31,539 bases of DNA. Origin: CATJXY01 sp964623925 (GTDB taxonomy: Bacteria > Bacillota_I > Bacilli_A > Erysipelotrichales > Erysipelotrichaceae). Below, one piece after another: positions 15,402 through 23,873 of this stretch. A program made the position numbers and the translations under genes. Under the pieces are notes generated by a model that did not search any database, was not told the origin of the DNA, and saw only the letters and a list, made by a program, of their open reading frames with translations. The stretch's first letter is position 1, and each line of letters begins with the position of its first letter. Location of the stretch: contig CAZUVT010000006.1 in NCBI GenBank assembly GCA_964623925.1, positions 1 through 31,539 of the forward strand, read 5' to 3'.

Positions 15402-16391
15402 ATGTTATTCTCTAAAGAAGTGGGAATTGATTTAGGGACTGCGAATGTTTTGATATATGTTAAGGGTGAGGGGATCGTATTAGATGAACCTTCTGTCGTT
15501 GCGCTGGACGCGGAAACCAAAAAGTGTCTTGCGGTAGGACAGGAAGCAAAAGATATGTTGGGCAGAACTCCGGGAAGAGTTTTAGCGATACGTCCATTGA
15601 AAGACGGAGTTATCGCCGACTTTGAAGTGACGGAGATCATGCTTCAGTATTTCATTCGTGAATTGAGACTGAAAGGAATTTTTTCACGGCCGACCATTTT
15701 GATCTGTTGTCCGAGCAATATCACCTCGGTTGAAAGAAACGCAATCCGTGATGCAGCTTACCGCTGCGGAGCGAAACGAGTTTATATTGAAGAAGAGCCG
15801 AAAGTTGCGGCTATTGGAGCCGGTCTGGATATTTCCAAGCCCAATGGAAGCATGGTACTGGATATCGGCGGAGGAACAACGGATATTGCAATCTTATCTC
15901 TTGGGGAGATCGTGACGAGTGCTTCTTTGAAAATTGCCGGAGACAAGATTGACCGCGATATTATTAAATATGTTAAAGACAACTACAAACTGCTGATTGG
16001 AGATAGAACTGCAGAGGATATCAAGATCAAGATCGGATCTGCATACAAGCCGGATCCTTCTGTAACGATGGATGTTTGCGGACGGGATCTGGTAACAGGT
16101 CTTCCGCATACGATCACGATCAATGCAGAGGAGACGGAATTGGCCATCCGGGAAAGCATGCAGGATATCGTTCGGGCATGCAGAACGGTCTTGGAACAGA
16201 CACCGCCGGAACTTTCGGCAGATATTTTCAGCAGAGGTCTTGTTCTGACAGGAGGCGGGGCGCTTTTAAGAGGAATCGACCAGCTTCTCATCAATGAATT
16301 GAATATTCCTGTTTATACAGCTGAAAATGCTTTGTTCTGCGTTGCGGAAGGAACAGGAATCATGCTTGAAAACTTGCATCTTGCAAAATAG
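15402..16391 (+). CDS. mbl: MreB-family actin-like cell-shape protein Mbl
   Basis: A 329-residue bacterial actin that forms membrane-bound filaments guiding the Rod elongation complex along the lateral wall. Residues near the N-terminus give EVGIDLGTANVLIYVKG (phosphate 1). The phosphate 2 motif is VLDIGGGTTDIAI; the adenosine motif is LTGGGALLRGIDQLL. Sequence resembles Mbl more than MreB (VLDEPSVVALD, IADFEVTEIML), and the position after spoIIQ matches Bacillus mbl. The start follows GGAGGT (15390-15395); the ATG at 15384 lacks a site. A tagO-type gene starts 15 bases downstream, probably co-transcribed, linking filament and wall-glycopolymer synthesis. Confidence 0.93.
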   Translation: MLFSKEVGIDLGTANVLIYVKGEGIVLDEPSVVALDAETKKCLAVGQEAKDMLGRTPGRVLAIRPLKDGVIADFEVTEIMLQYFIRELRLKGIFSRPTILICCPSNITSVERNAIRDAAYRCGAKRVYIEEEPKVAAIGAGLDISKPNGSMVLDIGGGTTDIAILSLGEIVTSASLKIAGDKIDRDIIKYVKDNYKLLIGDRTAEDIKIKIGSAYKPDPSVTMDVCGRDLVTGLPHTITINAEETELAIRESMQDIVRACRTVLEQTPPELSADIFSRGLVLTGGGALLRGIDQLLINELNIPVYTAENALFCVAEGTGIMLENLHLAK

Positions 16392-16406
16392 TGATTGGGG
16401 ATTTTT

Positions 16407-17492
16407 ATGAATTTAACACTGCATCAAATTACCGAAGCTTTTTCTTATTTTACTTTCCCTTTTATTCTTTCTTTGATTTGTGTTCCCTTAACAAAAAAGA
16501 TCGGATTGAATTTAGGGATTTATGCTCAGGAAAATGCGAGGACTGTACATCATGGCAAAATCGTACGCATAGGCGGCCTTGCAATCTATGTGGCTTTTAT
16601 GATTGCCATGACTTACTTTATGGATGCAGATAGAACCATCAATGCAATCATGATTGGTGGAAGCATTGTTTTTTTGGGTGGGCTGATCGACGATATGATG
16701 GATCTTTCTCCGCTTGCGAAATTGTGCTTTCAGGCAGTGAGTGCCTTGGTGGCGATTTTTTACGGACAAATTACGTTAACCGGGATTTCGGTATTCAATG
16801 TGAATCTGGAAATGGGCTTTATTTCCATGCTTGTTTCGTTTGTCTGGATCGTAGGGGTTACCAATGCCATCAATTTGATTGACGGATTGGATGGTCTCTC
16901 CAGCGGAGTCAGTTTTATTGTTTTGGCGACGATCGGTTTTATCGGATATTTGATGGGTTTGAATTATATTTGTATTCTATGTTTGATCTTAATGGGGTCG
17001 ATTCTAGGATTTTTGTTGTTCAATTTCCATCCGGCTTCTATTTTTATGGGTGACTGCGGAGCCTTGTTTTTAGGCTATACGATTGCCTGTCTGTCTCTTT
17101 TGGGCTTTAAGACAACGACTTTTATCACATTGGGATTTCCGGTCATTATTCTGTTTGTTCCGATTTCCGATACTTTGGTGGCGATGCTGAGAAGAAAGCT
17201 GAGCGGACACCGGATGACTGATGCGGATCGAAGTCATTTACATCACGTCTTGATGTTTAAAATGGGATTTGGACATCGGAATACCGTTCTGGCGATCTAT
17301 TTTGTTACCCTGCTTTTTGGAATCTGTGCGATAGTCAGTTTTTTTGATGAGATTATCGGTCTTTTCATGCTCGGATGCCTTTTGATCGGATATGATTTAT
17401 TTATTGAGTATACCGGTATGCTTAATCCGAAATACAGACCGCTTTTATCCATTCTGGATCGGATTTTTCATAAGAAATTTGAAAGAAAGTAA
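16407..17492 (+). CDS. tagO: UDP-GlcNAc:undecaprenyl-phosphate GlcNAc-1-phosphate transferase (TagO/WecA type)
   Basis: A 361-residue, ten- to eleven-helix phosphoglycosyl transferase that makes undecaprenyl-PP-GlcNAc, the first lipid step of wall teichoic acid or other surface glycans. The catalytic aspartates are visible in LIDDMMD (93-99) and NAINLIDGLDG (153-163). The FMGDCGALFLG block and the DRSHLHHVL loop of the WecA/TagO group (not MraY) follow. The start ATG at 16407 has GGGGA upstream. It is 15 bases after mbl, so the two are probably one transcript. I cannot tell which glycan it serves. Confidence 0.9.
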   Translation: MNLTLHQITEAFSYFTFPFILSLICVPLTKKIGLNLGIYAQENARTVHHGKIVRIGGLAIYVAFMIAMTYFMDADRTINAIMIGGSIVFLGGLIDDMMDLSPLAKLCFQAVSALVAIFYGQITLTGISVFNVNLEMGFISMLVSFVWIVGVTNAINLIDGLDGLSSGVSFIVLATIGFIGYLMGLNYICILCLILMGSILGFLLFNFHPASIFMGDCGALFLGYTIACLSLLGFKTTTFITLGFPVIILFVPISDTLVAMLRRKLSGHRMTDADRSHLHHVLMFKMGFGHRNTVLAIYFVTLLFGICAIVSFFDEIIGLFMLGCLLIGYDLFIEYTGMLNPKYRPLLSILDRIFHKKFERK

Positions 17493-17501
17493 AATAGAAT
17501 C

Positions 17502-17533
17502 AAACTCTTCTCATCATGCTGAAGAGTTTTTTG
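17502..17533 (+). terminator. Terminator of the mbl-tagO operon
   Basis: A 9-bp perfect stem (17502-17510 with 17521-17529) with a 10-base loop and a T run. Confidence 0.9.
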
Positions 17534-17583
17534 TTGAGCAGGATTTCAGTAGGAGAAAAAATCAAAAGAAAATAGGTGTTTTC

Positions 17584-17612
17584 TTGACAAGAAAACTTGT
17601 AAACGATAAGAT
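17584..17612 (+). promoter_or_regulatory. Sigma-A promoter of the XpaC-TelA-LemA-TPM operon
   Basis: Perfect TTGACA (17584-17589), a 17-base spacer and TAAGAT (17607-17612), 40 bases before the XpaC-like start. Confidence 0.75.
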
Positions 17613-17652
17613 AATAAAGAATAGAATCAAAAAGGAAAGAAGGTGAGAACAG

Positions 17653-18309
17653 ATGCCGGAAGGAGTCAAAAAAGAGGTTGTTAAAACAATGGAAAAATCG
17701 GTGACACCTTATTATATCGTCGCGGCCGTCTGGGTTGCAGGAAGTCTGTTTTTACCGATGTATCGATTTTCCAGCTATTTGATTTTGGCCGGAATTGCCA
17801 TCATCTCATTTACAGTTGCGAAAAAGAAATATGATCGTACCATTGTTGAAGAAATTGAAGTGATTGATAATCCATTGCTTCATGAAGCAGTAGAAGAGGG
17901 AAGAAAGCTCATCATTCAGCTGAAAGAAGCTAATGAAAAGATTGAAGATCAGAAACTTTCGGATCAGATCGATTCCTTTGTCGAGATAACAAAGAGTATT
18001 TTGCAGACAGTCATGGATAAGCCGAAGAAAGTGACTGAGATACGAAAATTTTTAAATTATTATTTGCCGACATGCATCAACCTGCTGAATCATTATGCGG
18101 ATTTTGAAAAGCAGAAAATGAAGAGCAGTCAAGTCAAAGAATCGATGGATAAGATTGCATCGATGATGGAGCCAATTGAAACGGCCTTTAAGAAACAGCT
18201 GGATTCCTTATTTGATAATGAAGCGCTGGATATCAGTGCCGATATTACCGTATTGGAAAGCATGCTGAAACAAGAAGGTCTCGACAATAAAACAGGATTA
18301 AAATTATAA
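17653..18309 (+). CDS. XpaC-like (5-bromo-4-chloroindolyl phosphate hydrolysis family) protein
   Basis: A 218-residue protein of the XpaC family (PF10112). The name comes from an indirect hydrolysis phenotype; the true function is unknown. A hydrophobic pair of helices (about 20-56) is followed by a helical cytoplasmic part with the family's FLNYYLPTCINLLNHYADFE sequence. The start ATG follows AAGGTGAG. It is first in a four-gene operon, 13 bases before telA-like; XpaC and TelA genes are adjacent in many Bacillota, including xpaC-yaaN of Bacillus subtilis. The co-occurrence suggests joint action at the membrane. Confidence 0.85.
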   Translation: MPEGVKKEVVKTMEKSVTPYYIVAAVWVAGSLFLPMYRFSSYLILAGIAIISFTVAKKKYDRTIVEEIEVIDNPLLHEAVEEGRKLIIQLKEANEKIEDQKLSDQIDSFVEITKSILQTVMDKPKKVTEIRKFLNYYLPTCINLLNHYADFEKQKMKSSQVKESMDKIASMMEPIETAFKKQLDSLFDNEALDISADITVLESMLKQEGLDNKTGLKL

Positions 18310-18322
18310 AGGAGAACAGGAC

Positions 18323-19447
18323 ATGGAAGAAAACAAAATCACGCTCACATTATCAAGTGAAGAAGAAAAAATTGAAGAGCAGGAACAAGAAGAAGTGAGT
18401 GCAACGGCAACGGATCTGCAAGAGAACTCACTCAGTGATGAAGAGAAGAAAATGGTGGAAGAATTTGCGGAGAAGATTGATATTACAAATGCCAATATTG
18501 TCTTGCAGTATGGATCCGAAGCACAAAAGAAGATTTCCGGATTTTCGGAAACGGCATTAAACAATGTACGCACGAAAGATTTAGGTGAAGTCGGAGATCA
18601 GATTACCAATCTTGTCGGAGAATTGAAGGGATTCAATGCTGAAGAAGAGTCCAAGGGATTATTCGGCATGTTGAAAAAGCAGGCGAATAAAATTGCCAAT
18701 CTGAAAGTGAAATATGATAAAGCTGAAGTCAATGTCAATCGTATCGTGAATATCTTGGAAGATCATCAAATGACTTTATTTAAAGATATCGCTGTATTGG
18801 ATCAGCTTTATGAACGCAATCTTATTAATTATAAAGAATTAACGATGTATATATTGGCCGGTAAGAAAAAATTGGAAAAGGTTCAGAATGAAGAACTTCC
18901 GGCTTTGATCGAAAAGGCGAAACAGACCGGTGCTGCTGAAGATGCACAGGCTGCCAATGATCTGGCTAATCTGTGCACACGATTTGAAAAGAAGCTTCAT
19001 GATCTGGAATTGACAAGAACGATTTCCATGCAGATGGCTCCACAGATCCGTTTGGTTCAGAATAATGATACCTTGATGGCTGAGAAAATTCAGTCAACGA
19101 TCGTTAATACGATTCCTTTGTGGAAATCACAGATGGTTTTGGCATTAGGAATCAATCATTCAAAGCAGGCTATGGAAGCACAGCGCGAGGTAACCAATGT
19201 AACCAATGAGTTACTAAAGAAAAATGCTGATATGCTGAAAATGGCCACTGTTGAAGTCGCGAAAGAATCAGAGCGCGGTATTGTTGATATTGAAACATTG
19301 AAGCATACCAATGAACAGCTGATCACCACGCTGGATGAAGTCTTGAAAATTCAGGAAGAAGGACGTACAAAACGTGATGCCGCCAGCAAGGAATTGGCTA
19401 AGATCGAGACTGAACTCAAAGAAAAGCTTATTCAGATTCGTTCTTAA
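18323..19447 (+). CDS. TelA/YaaN family toxic-anion resistance protein
   Basis: A 374-residue soluble, almost all-helical protein of the TelA family (PF05816), associated with tellurite and other toxic-anion or envelope stress resistance; the mechanism is unknown. An acidic, Glu-rich N-terminus (about 1-50) is followed by long coiled-coil helices. The family's GLFGMLKKQANKI and MAPQIRLVQNNDTLMAEKIQSTIVNTIPLWKSQM segments are clear. The start follows AAGGAG. Thirteen bases separate it from the XpaC-like gene and 12 from the next, so translation is coupled across the operon. Confidence 0.9.
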   Translation: MEENKITLTLSSEEEKIEEQEQEEVSATATDLQENSLSDEEKKMVEEFAEKIDITNANIVLQYGSEAQKKISGFSETALNNVRTKDLGEVGDQITNLVGELKGFNAEEESKGLFGMLKKQANKIANLKVKYDKAEVNVNRIVNILEDHQMTLFKDIAVLDQLYERNLINYKELTMYILAGKKKLEKVQNEELPALIEKAKQTGAAEDAQAANDLANLCTRFEKKLHDLELTRTISMQMAPQIRLVQNNDTLMAEKIQSTIVNTIPLWKSQMVLALGINHSKQAMEAQREVTNVTNELLKKNADMLKMATVEVAKESERGIVDIETLKHTNEQLITTLDEVLKIQEEGRTKRDAASKELAKIETELKEKLIQIRS

Positions 19448-19459
19448 TGGGGCATCCGT

Positions 19460-20020
19460 ATGAATCTGAAAGATTTAAAGACAGCACGATGGATCATGAT
19501 TGTTGTCATTGTGCTTTGTTCGCTTCTTCAGGGAACTTTAGGTTTGCGAAGTCTATATAAAGATGTTCAAAAAGAGTTTTATTTGGGAACTATGGATGAT
19601 CCTGCAATTTATTCAGATATGGTGGATGCTGCCGAATATGGATTCTTAATTAAAAAAGTCTTAGTTTTGAATGAATATCTGGCTTCGGATTCTGATTTGG
19701 CAAAAGCAATTGATTTATCTTACAATCAATTTAAAAGTGTGGATACTAATAAAACAGATATCCATCTGAGCATTGAACTCTTCATGGCAGAAAAGAGGGC
19801 AGTAGATGATTTGATTGTGATCGCTGATAGAATGAATTTGGATGAAAAAACATTGAAAAGCTATGCTCAGTATAAAGCAGAATATGAAGAAAGCATGATT
19901 TTTATCAACCGAAATGATTTTAAAGAAACAGTATCAGAATATAATCAAGTGTTGAATCAGTTTCCGGCTTCTCTTTTTAAGAGATTGGCAAGAATAGAAA
20001 GATTGCAAGAGTTTCAATAG
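19460..20020 (+). CDS. LemA-like membrane-anchored helical protein
   Basis: A 186-residue protein with one N-terminal membrane helix (about 11-29) and an extended helical domain. The C-terminal sequence SEYNQVLNQFPASLFKRLARIERL matches the end of LemA proteins (YN..v..fP..l), but the rest is divergent, so I call it LemA-like rather than LemA. It starts 12 bases after telA-like with a GGGG site. LemA proteins are often beside TPM-domain proteins, as here, which supports the assignment. Function unknown. Confidence 0.7.
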   Translation: MNLKDLKTARWIMIVVIVLCSLLQGTLGLRSLYKDVQKEFYLGTMDDPAIYSDMVDAAEYGFLIKKVLVLNEYLASDSDLAKAIDLSYNQFKSVDTNKTDIHLSIELFMAEKRAVDDLIVIADRMNLDEKTLKSYAQYKAEYEESMIFINRNDFKETVSEYNQVLNQFPASLFKRLARIERLQEFQ

Positions 20021-20028
20021 AAAGGATA

Positions 20029-20040
20029 CAGATCGATCTG
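20029..20040. repeat. 12-bp perfect palindrome before the TPM gene
   Basis: CAGATCGATCTG is self-complementary, in the 38-base gap between the LemA-like and TPM genes. It may fold in the mRNA near the TPM ribosome site or bind a protein; it may also be chance. Confidence 0.4.
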
Positions 20041-20058
20041 CTGTAAAAGGGCTTGAAA

Positions 20059-21183
20059 ATGAAAATGATCAGAAAAATCAGTATTTGTATCATTGCAGTC
20101 ATGATGGTTATGCTCTCCATCGTATCTGCACTAAAAATTCATGCAGATATGATTCCGGAAAGTACGGATTATTATGTAAATGATTATGCTGATGTATTAA
20201 GCGATTCTACTGAGTATTATCTTGAAAATAAAAATTCAGTTCTGGATAAGGGAGCGGAAATCCTTATTGTTACGACGGAGTATATTTCAGCGGATGATCT
20301 GGAAGTATTCAGTTATGAGCTGTTCAATCAATGGCAGATCGGCTCCGCAGGATATGACAACGGTGTTTTAATTATTTTGGTAACAGAAGAAGGCAAGTAT
20401 TGGGTAACTGTCGGCAAGGGATTGGAAAGAGAATTAAGTGCCTCTGTTTTGACAAGGATCCTGGATCGTTCCATGGAAAAAGATTTCGACAACGGGAATT
20501 TTGATAAAGCAGTCAAGAATACCTTTGATGAGATTTATTCGATCGTTTCAAAGAAATATGGACTGATCGAAGAGGAAGCTACTGAACAGGTAAAATCGCC
20601 CGTATCTTCTTCCACTTCATCAAAACCTTCCAAGGTGACGATATACACACCGGATTTTACCTGGATTGCGGTGATTCTTTTTATTATCATTTTTATTTTC
20701 GTAATAAGATCGTTGATTAGATCTGCCGGTTCAGGATATAATTCAACGACCCTTATTTATCATGATGATCGTAGGCCGAGACCACGTCCTCAGCCGAGGC
20801 CTCACCCAAAACCGAGACCGTATGAACCGCCTCATCCGGATCCATGGGATGAACCGAGTGATCGATATCATGAGCCGGAGCCTCCTCGTTACGAAGAGAA
20901 GCCGCAAGTTGCGAATGAACCGACAAACAGCAGTTTTGGTTGGAGTTCATCTGGTTCAAGCTCTTCTGGTTCAAACTGGGGATCTTCCACGCATAGTTCG
21001 TCTATTTCTTCAAGATCAAGTTCATCTGTGAGTCGAAGCACATCCAGCTCAAGCAGAGCTTCGTCAACTCCAAGTCATAGTTCATCAAGTTTCAGTCGGG
21101 GATCTTCCAGTGCTGGCAGAAGTACACCGACAAGATCTTCAGGTGGAGGAAGTACGCGTGGCGGCGGTGCAGGAAGAAAGTAA
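20059..21183 (+). CDS. TPM-domain protein with signal sequence, membrane helix and low-complexity tail
   Basis: A 374-residue protein. A signal peptide (about 1-30) is followed by a TPM domain (about 35-165) with NDYADVLSD (41-49) and GYDNGVLIILV (98-108). A membrane helix (about 200-220) follows. The cytoplasmic tail has a Pro/Arg-repeat (RPRPRPQPRPHPKPRP, 239-254), an acidic-Pro stretch, then 80 residues of Ser with a final SGGGSTRGGGAGRK. TPM domains have been assigned phosphatase or chaperone-like roles; I cannot confirm either. The start ATG at 20059 follows AAAGGG; the TTG at 20053 was not used. It ends the operon at a strong terminator. Confidence 0.82.
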   Translation: MKMIRKISICIIAVMMVMLSIVSALKIHADMIPESTDYYVNDYADVLSDSTEYYLENKNSVLDKGAEILIVTTEYISADDLEVFSYELFNQWQIGSAGYDNGVLIILVTEEGKYWVTVGKGLERELSASVLTRILDRSMEKDFDNGNFDKAVKNTFDEIYSIVSKKYGLIEEEATEQVKSPVSSSTSSKPSKVTIYTPDFTWIAVILFIIIFIFVIRSLIRSAGSGYNSTTLIYHDDRRPRPRPQPRPHPKPRPYEPPHPDPWDEPSDRYHEPEPPRYEEKPQVANEPTNSSFGWSSSGSSSSGSNWGSSTHSSSISSRSSSSVSRSTSSSSRASSTPSHSSSSFSRGSSSAGRSTPTRSSGGGSTRGGGAGRK

Positions 21184-21187
21184 TGTT

Positions 21188-21215
21188 AAACTCTCGATTT
21201 TTGAGAGTTTTTTTT
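21188..21215 (+). terminator. Terminator of the XpaC-TelA-LemA-TPM operon
   Basis: An 8-bp perfect stem (21188-21195 with 21203-21210), a 7-base loop, and a long T run. Confidence 0.9.
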
Positions 21216-21286
21216 ATTTCCGAATAATGAGAAAATAATGGGGAAAAATGAAAACTGTGCGAATAAATAATGTGGAGGGATTATTT

Positions 21287-21853
21287 ATGAACACATTAAA
21301 TCAATTAGTTATACCTAAAAAAGGTGAAAAAACAACACTGGAGCAGTTAAAAAAGCAATATGAGTTTTATCAGCAGATGAAAATTGAAGAGGTGGGGACA
21401 CTGAGTGAAGGAAAAATGATCAGTCGGATCACAAGTGAAGCAAATTGGCTTGTTCGAAGCAAGTATTCATCCTGTGTCGAATTGGGAATCAATATTCGTA
21501 TCGGAGATATATGTTTTGTGGATTTTGGTGAACAATCTTATTTGTACGAAAGTGGCTTCCAACATTTCGCCGTTATTTTATCTTTTTGCCATGGAAAAGC
21601 ATTTGTAGTACCGATGACTTCCAATCCGATCATGGTGAATCAGGCCTATGATGAACAGGAAACTCCGGAAGGAAAGCGGCATTTGATGAGGATCGGATTA
21701 GTGGAAGGAATGGCAAAAGAATCCGTTTTATTTCTCAATGACGGTAAATTCATCAATACAGCAAGAATTATAGATGTAAAGGCAAATATTAATAAAAATA
21801 GTACACTATTTTTGGAAATCAAAAAAAGATTAAAAGAATGCATGAAGTTCTAA
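21287..21853 (+). CDS. PemK/MazF-like protein with N-terminal extension
   Basis: A 188-residue protein whose C-terminal part (about 70-188) resembles the PemK/MazF endoribonuclease toxin fold: RIGDICFVDFG, FQHFAVILSF, and AFVVPMTSN correspond to family strands and the conserved T/S-N. About 70 extra N-terminal residues precede it, predicted helical and charged. No small antitoxin gene is evident on either side. The start is taken at 21287 with GGAGGG; an ATG at 21248 with a weaker GGGGA is also possible (201 residues). It could be a toxin, or a non-toxic regulatory derivative. Function uncertain. Confidence 0.65.
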   Translation: MNTLNQLVIPKKGEKTTLEQLKKQYEFYQQMKIEEVGTLSEGKMISRITSEANWLVRSKYSSCVELGINIRIGDICFVDFGEQSYLYESGFQHFAVILSFCHGKAFVVPMTSNPIMVNQAYDEQETPEGKRHLMRIGLVEGMAKESVLFLNDGKFINTARIIDVKANINKNSTLFLEIKKRLKECMKF

Positions 21854-21858
21854 GAACT
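21846..21858. repeat. Short inverted repeat at the PemK-like stop and spoIIE upstream
   Basis: AGTTCT-A-AGAACT is a perfect 6-base inverted repeat overlapping the stop codon. It lies 50 bases before the spoIIE start. It could be an operator; evidence is limited to symmetry. Confidence 0.35.
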
Positions 21859-21908
21859 GACACTTTTTTCCGTTCTTCCTGTTTAAAATGAAAGAACGAG
21901 GTGAATTT

Positions 21909-23771
21909 ATGACATCAATTAAAGTTTCGCTTGCCAAAGGCAGTCTTTTCCATCAATTTTCTTGGCATTTTGCAGTGCTGATCGTTCCTTTTGTACTATG
22001 TTGTTTTATTCCGGATGATATTTGTCGAAACAGCATTTTGATTTCCATGTTATGTTGCATGGTGCAGCGGCATCCGGTTTTATATTGGATCTCAATTTTA
22101 TTGACAATTGGAACCACGGCTGTTTTTCATCTTGAAAATCTGGCACTGTTGCTGATCACGTTAATATTTTTTAATCTTCTCTTTCAGGGAATTTCATTGA
22201 CAAGAATAAATCGCTTTACGTCATTACCTTTTCTTGCGTCCATCAGCATCAGTGTTGAAATGATGATCCGCCTTTATGATTTCTCTCATGTGTTATTGGG
22301 AGCGGTGGCGGCAGGACTTTGTACATACTTTCTTGATAAGGACAGCAGTTCTGATTTGAAGGAAACTTACCTCATGAAAATAGGTCTTCTGTTTTTGTTA
22401 TGCTTCCCTTCTTATTTTGGGACATTCAATGGATTTGACCGGCTTTTTTTTGTATTTAGCGCGGCTTTGTCCTCTTATTTACTTGACCTTCGAACTTTGG
22501 TTTTCTTTATGTTTTTTTCGGTTGCTTTTTCGATGAAGGAAGCAGGCTTTTCAACTGCAGTGATTGCTGTTGTGTGCGGATGCATTCCATTTGACAAAAA
22601 AAAGATAAAAACGATTCTGTTCTGTTTGCTTCTTCTGCTATATAAAACGGAGATCCAGTCGGTGTTTCAGAGTTTGTGCGTACTTATGGCAGCAATGATT
22701 GCCGAATGGATCAACATAAGCAGAAAGGAAGAAGAGGAAATCTCTCTTAGTTTAGATCGTCAGACAAGTGATTGTTCTTTTCAGCTGCAGCAGTTTTCCA
22801 GGATTTTTGAATGTCTGGCGGATCATTATAAGGGAACTCCGTTGGAAACGGAATTGATCAACAGCATGGGAAAAACACTTAATACGATGTCTTTGCAAAT
22901 AAAAAGTTCTTCTCAAAGCATGAATGCACTGCATAAAAAGATCATGGAGACCTTGGAGGGTTACCAGTTTGAGATCTCGCGTCTGCATATCGAAGAGGGG
23001 AAAGATGGCGGTCTTTCGTTGAGACTGCATTGTGCAAGATGTACTAAACAGGAAATAACATCGATCCTTGTTCCGCTTCTTGAAAAATGTGTAAGGAAAA
23101 AGTTGAAAATAACTTCTCTTGTTAAAAGTAGAGCGCTGAATGGATTTGCTATTTTGGAATGCACCAGTGCCGAATGCTGTAAACTACAGGTTCATCCCTA
23201 TTCTTTCAGCAAAGATCAGGTCAGCGGTGATCAGTACAGCGTGTTTGAATGTAAAGATCAGACCTGTGTGATTCTCAGTGACGGCATGGGATATGGAGCA
23301 GAGGCAAGAGAAGAAAGTCGTTTTTTAATCGAATTGGCGCAGCGTATGATCGCATGCCAAATGCCGCTTTCTTTGATTGCCGGGAATATTAATGAATGCA
23401 TGACTTTGACAAGAAAAGAAAATTTCGCAACCTTAGATTTTTTATGCTTTGATCGAAGCAGTAAAGAAGCCTATATGATCAAATCAGGCAGTTGTCCGAC
23501 TTATCTGATCCGAAACAAATGCGTTATAGAAATAAAAGGAGAAGGGTTGCCACTGGGAATCATTCAGAAAATTAAACCGGATTGTTTTAAGATTTCATGT
23601 CGTAAAGGGGATGTCTTTTTGATGGTCAGCGATGGCATTGAGACACAGCTTTTAAAAAAATGGCTGAAAGAAGATAAATTAGAGGAAAAGATCAAAGCTT
23701 CCATGAAAAAACCGAATGGACAGTTTAAAGATGATGCAACCGTTCTTTTCGTTCATGTCCAATCCGTCTAG
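21909..23771 (+). CDS. spoIIE: Stage II sporulation protein E (SpoIIE)
   Basis: A 620-residue, membrane-anchored PP2C-type serine phosphatase. It dephosphorylates SpoIIAA, which releases sigma-F in the forespore, and it also acts at the asymmetric septum. About 8-10 helices fill residues 18-285. A linker of ~100 helical residues follows, then a PP2C domain (about 420-620) with metal motifs SDGMGYG (D458) and VSDGIE (D575). It is shorter than Bacillus SpoIIE (~830). The start at 21909 follows GAGGTGA; the first ATG (21888) has no site. It lies upstream of tilS, hpt, ftsH as in Bacillus. This is strong evidence for an endospore-former. Confidence 0.95.
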   Translation: MTSIKVSLAKGSLFHQFSWHFAVLIVPFVLCCFIPDDICRNSILISMLCCMVQRHPVLYWISILLTIGTTAVFHLENLALLLITLIFFNLLFQGISLTRINRFTSLPFLASISISVEMMIRLYDFSHVLLGAVAAGLCTYFLDKDSSSDLKETYLMKIGLLFLLCFPSYFGTFNGFDRLFFVFSAALSSYLLDLRTLVFFMFFSVAFSMKEAGFSTAVIAVVCGCIPFDKKKIKTILFCLLLLLYKTEIQSVFQSLCVLMAAMIAEWINISRKEEEEISLSLDRQTSDCSFQLQQFSRIFECLADHYKGTPLETELINSMGKTLNTMSLQIKSSSQSMNALHKKIMETLEGYQFEISRLHIEEGKDGGLSLRLHCARCTKQEITSILVPLLEKCVRKKLKITSLVKSRALNGFAILECTSAECCKLQVHPYSFSKDQVSGDQYSVFECKDQTCVILSDGMGYGAEAREESRFLIELAQRMIACQMPLSLIAGNINECMTLTRKENFATLDFLCFDRSSKEAYMIKSGSCPTYLIRNKCVIEIKGEGLPLGIIQKIKPDCFKISCRKGDVFLMVSDGIETQLLKKWLKEDKLEEKIKASMKKPNGQFKDDATVLFVHVQSV

Positions 23772-23848
23772 GATTTTTAAACAGATTCACTGAACTTGTT
23801 AAAAAAGTGTCATTTTGAGCGTGAAATCAACTTTTATTTTTGAAAATA

Positions 23849-23857
23849 TGGTACAAT
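23849..23857 (+). promoter_or_regulatory. Extended -10 promoter of tilS
   Basis: TGGTACAAT fits an extended -10 (TGnTAnAAT) with no good -35. The start site would be at about 23863-23865, placing tilS translation at or near the mRNA 5' end. Confidence 0.45.
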
Positions 23858-23873
23858 AGCAACGGTGATGCCG

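Noticed and set aside
16391..16633. 80-residue frame starting at the mbl stop
   Set aside because: It overlaps the start of the TagO/WecA gene in another frame and shows no domain; the TagO frame has all catalytic motifs.
20941..21183. Repetitive DNA as a CRISPR or minisatellite
   Set aside because: The repetition is codon-level Ser/Gly bias within the TPM gene; no exact repeat units with spacers are present.
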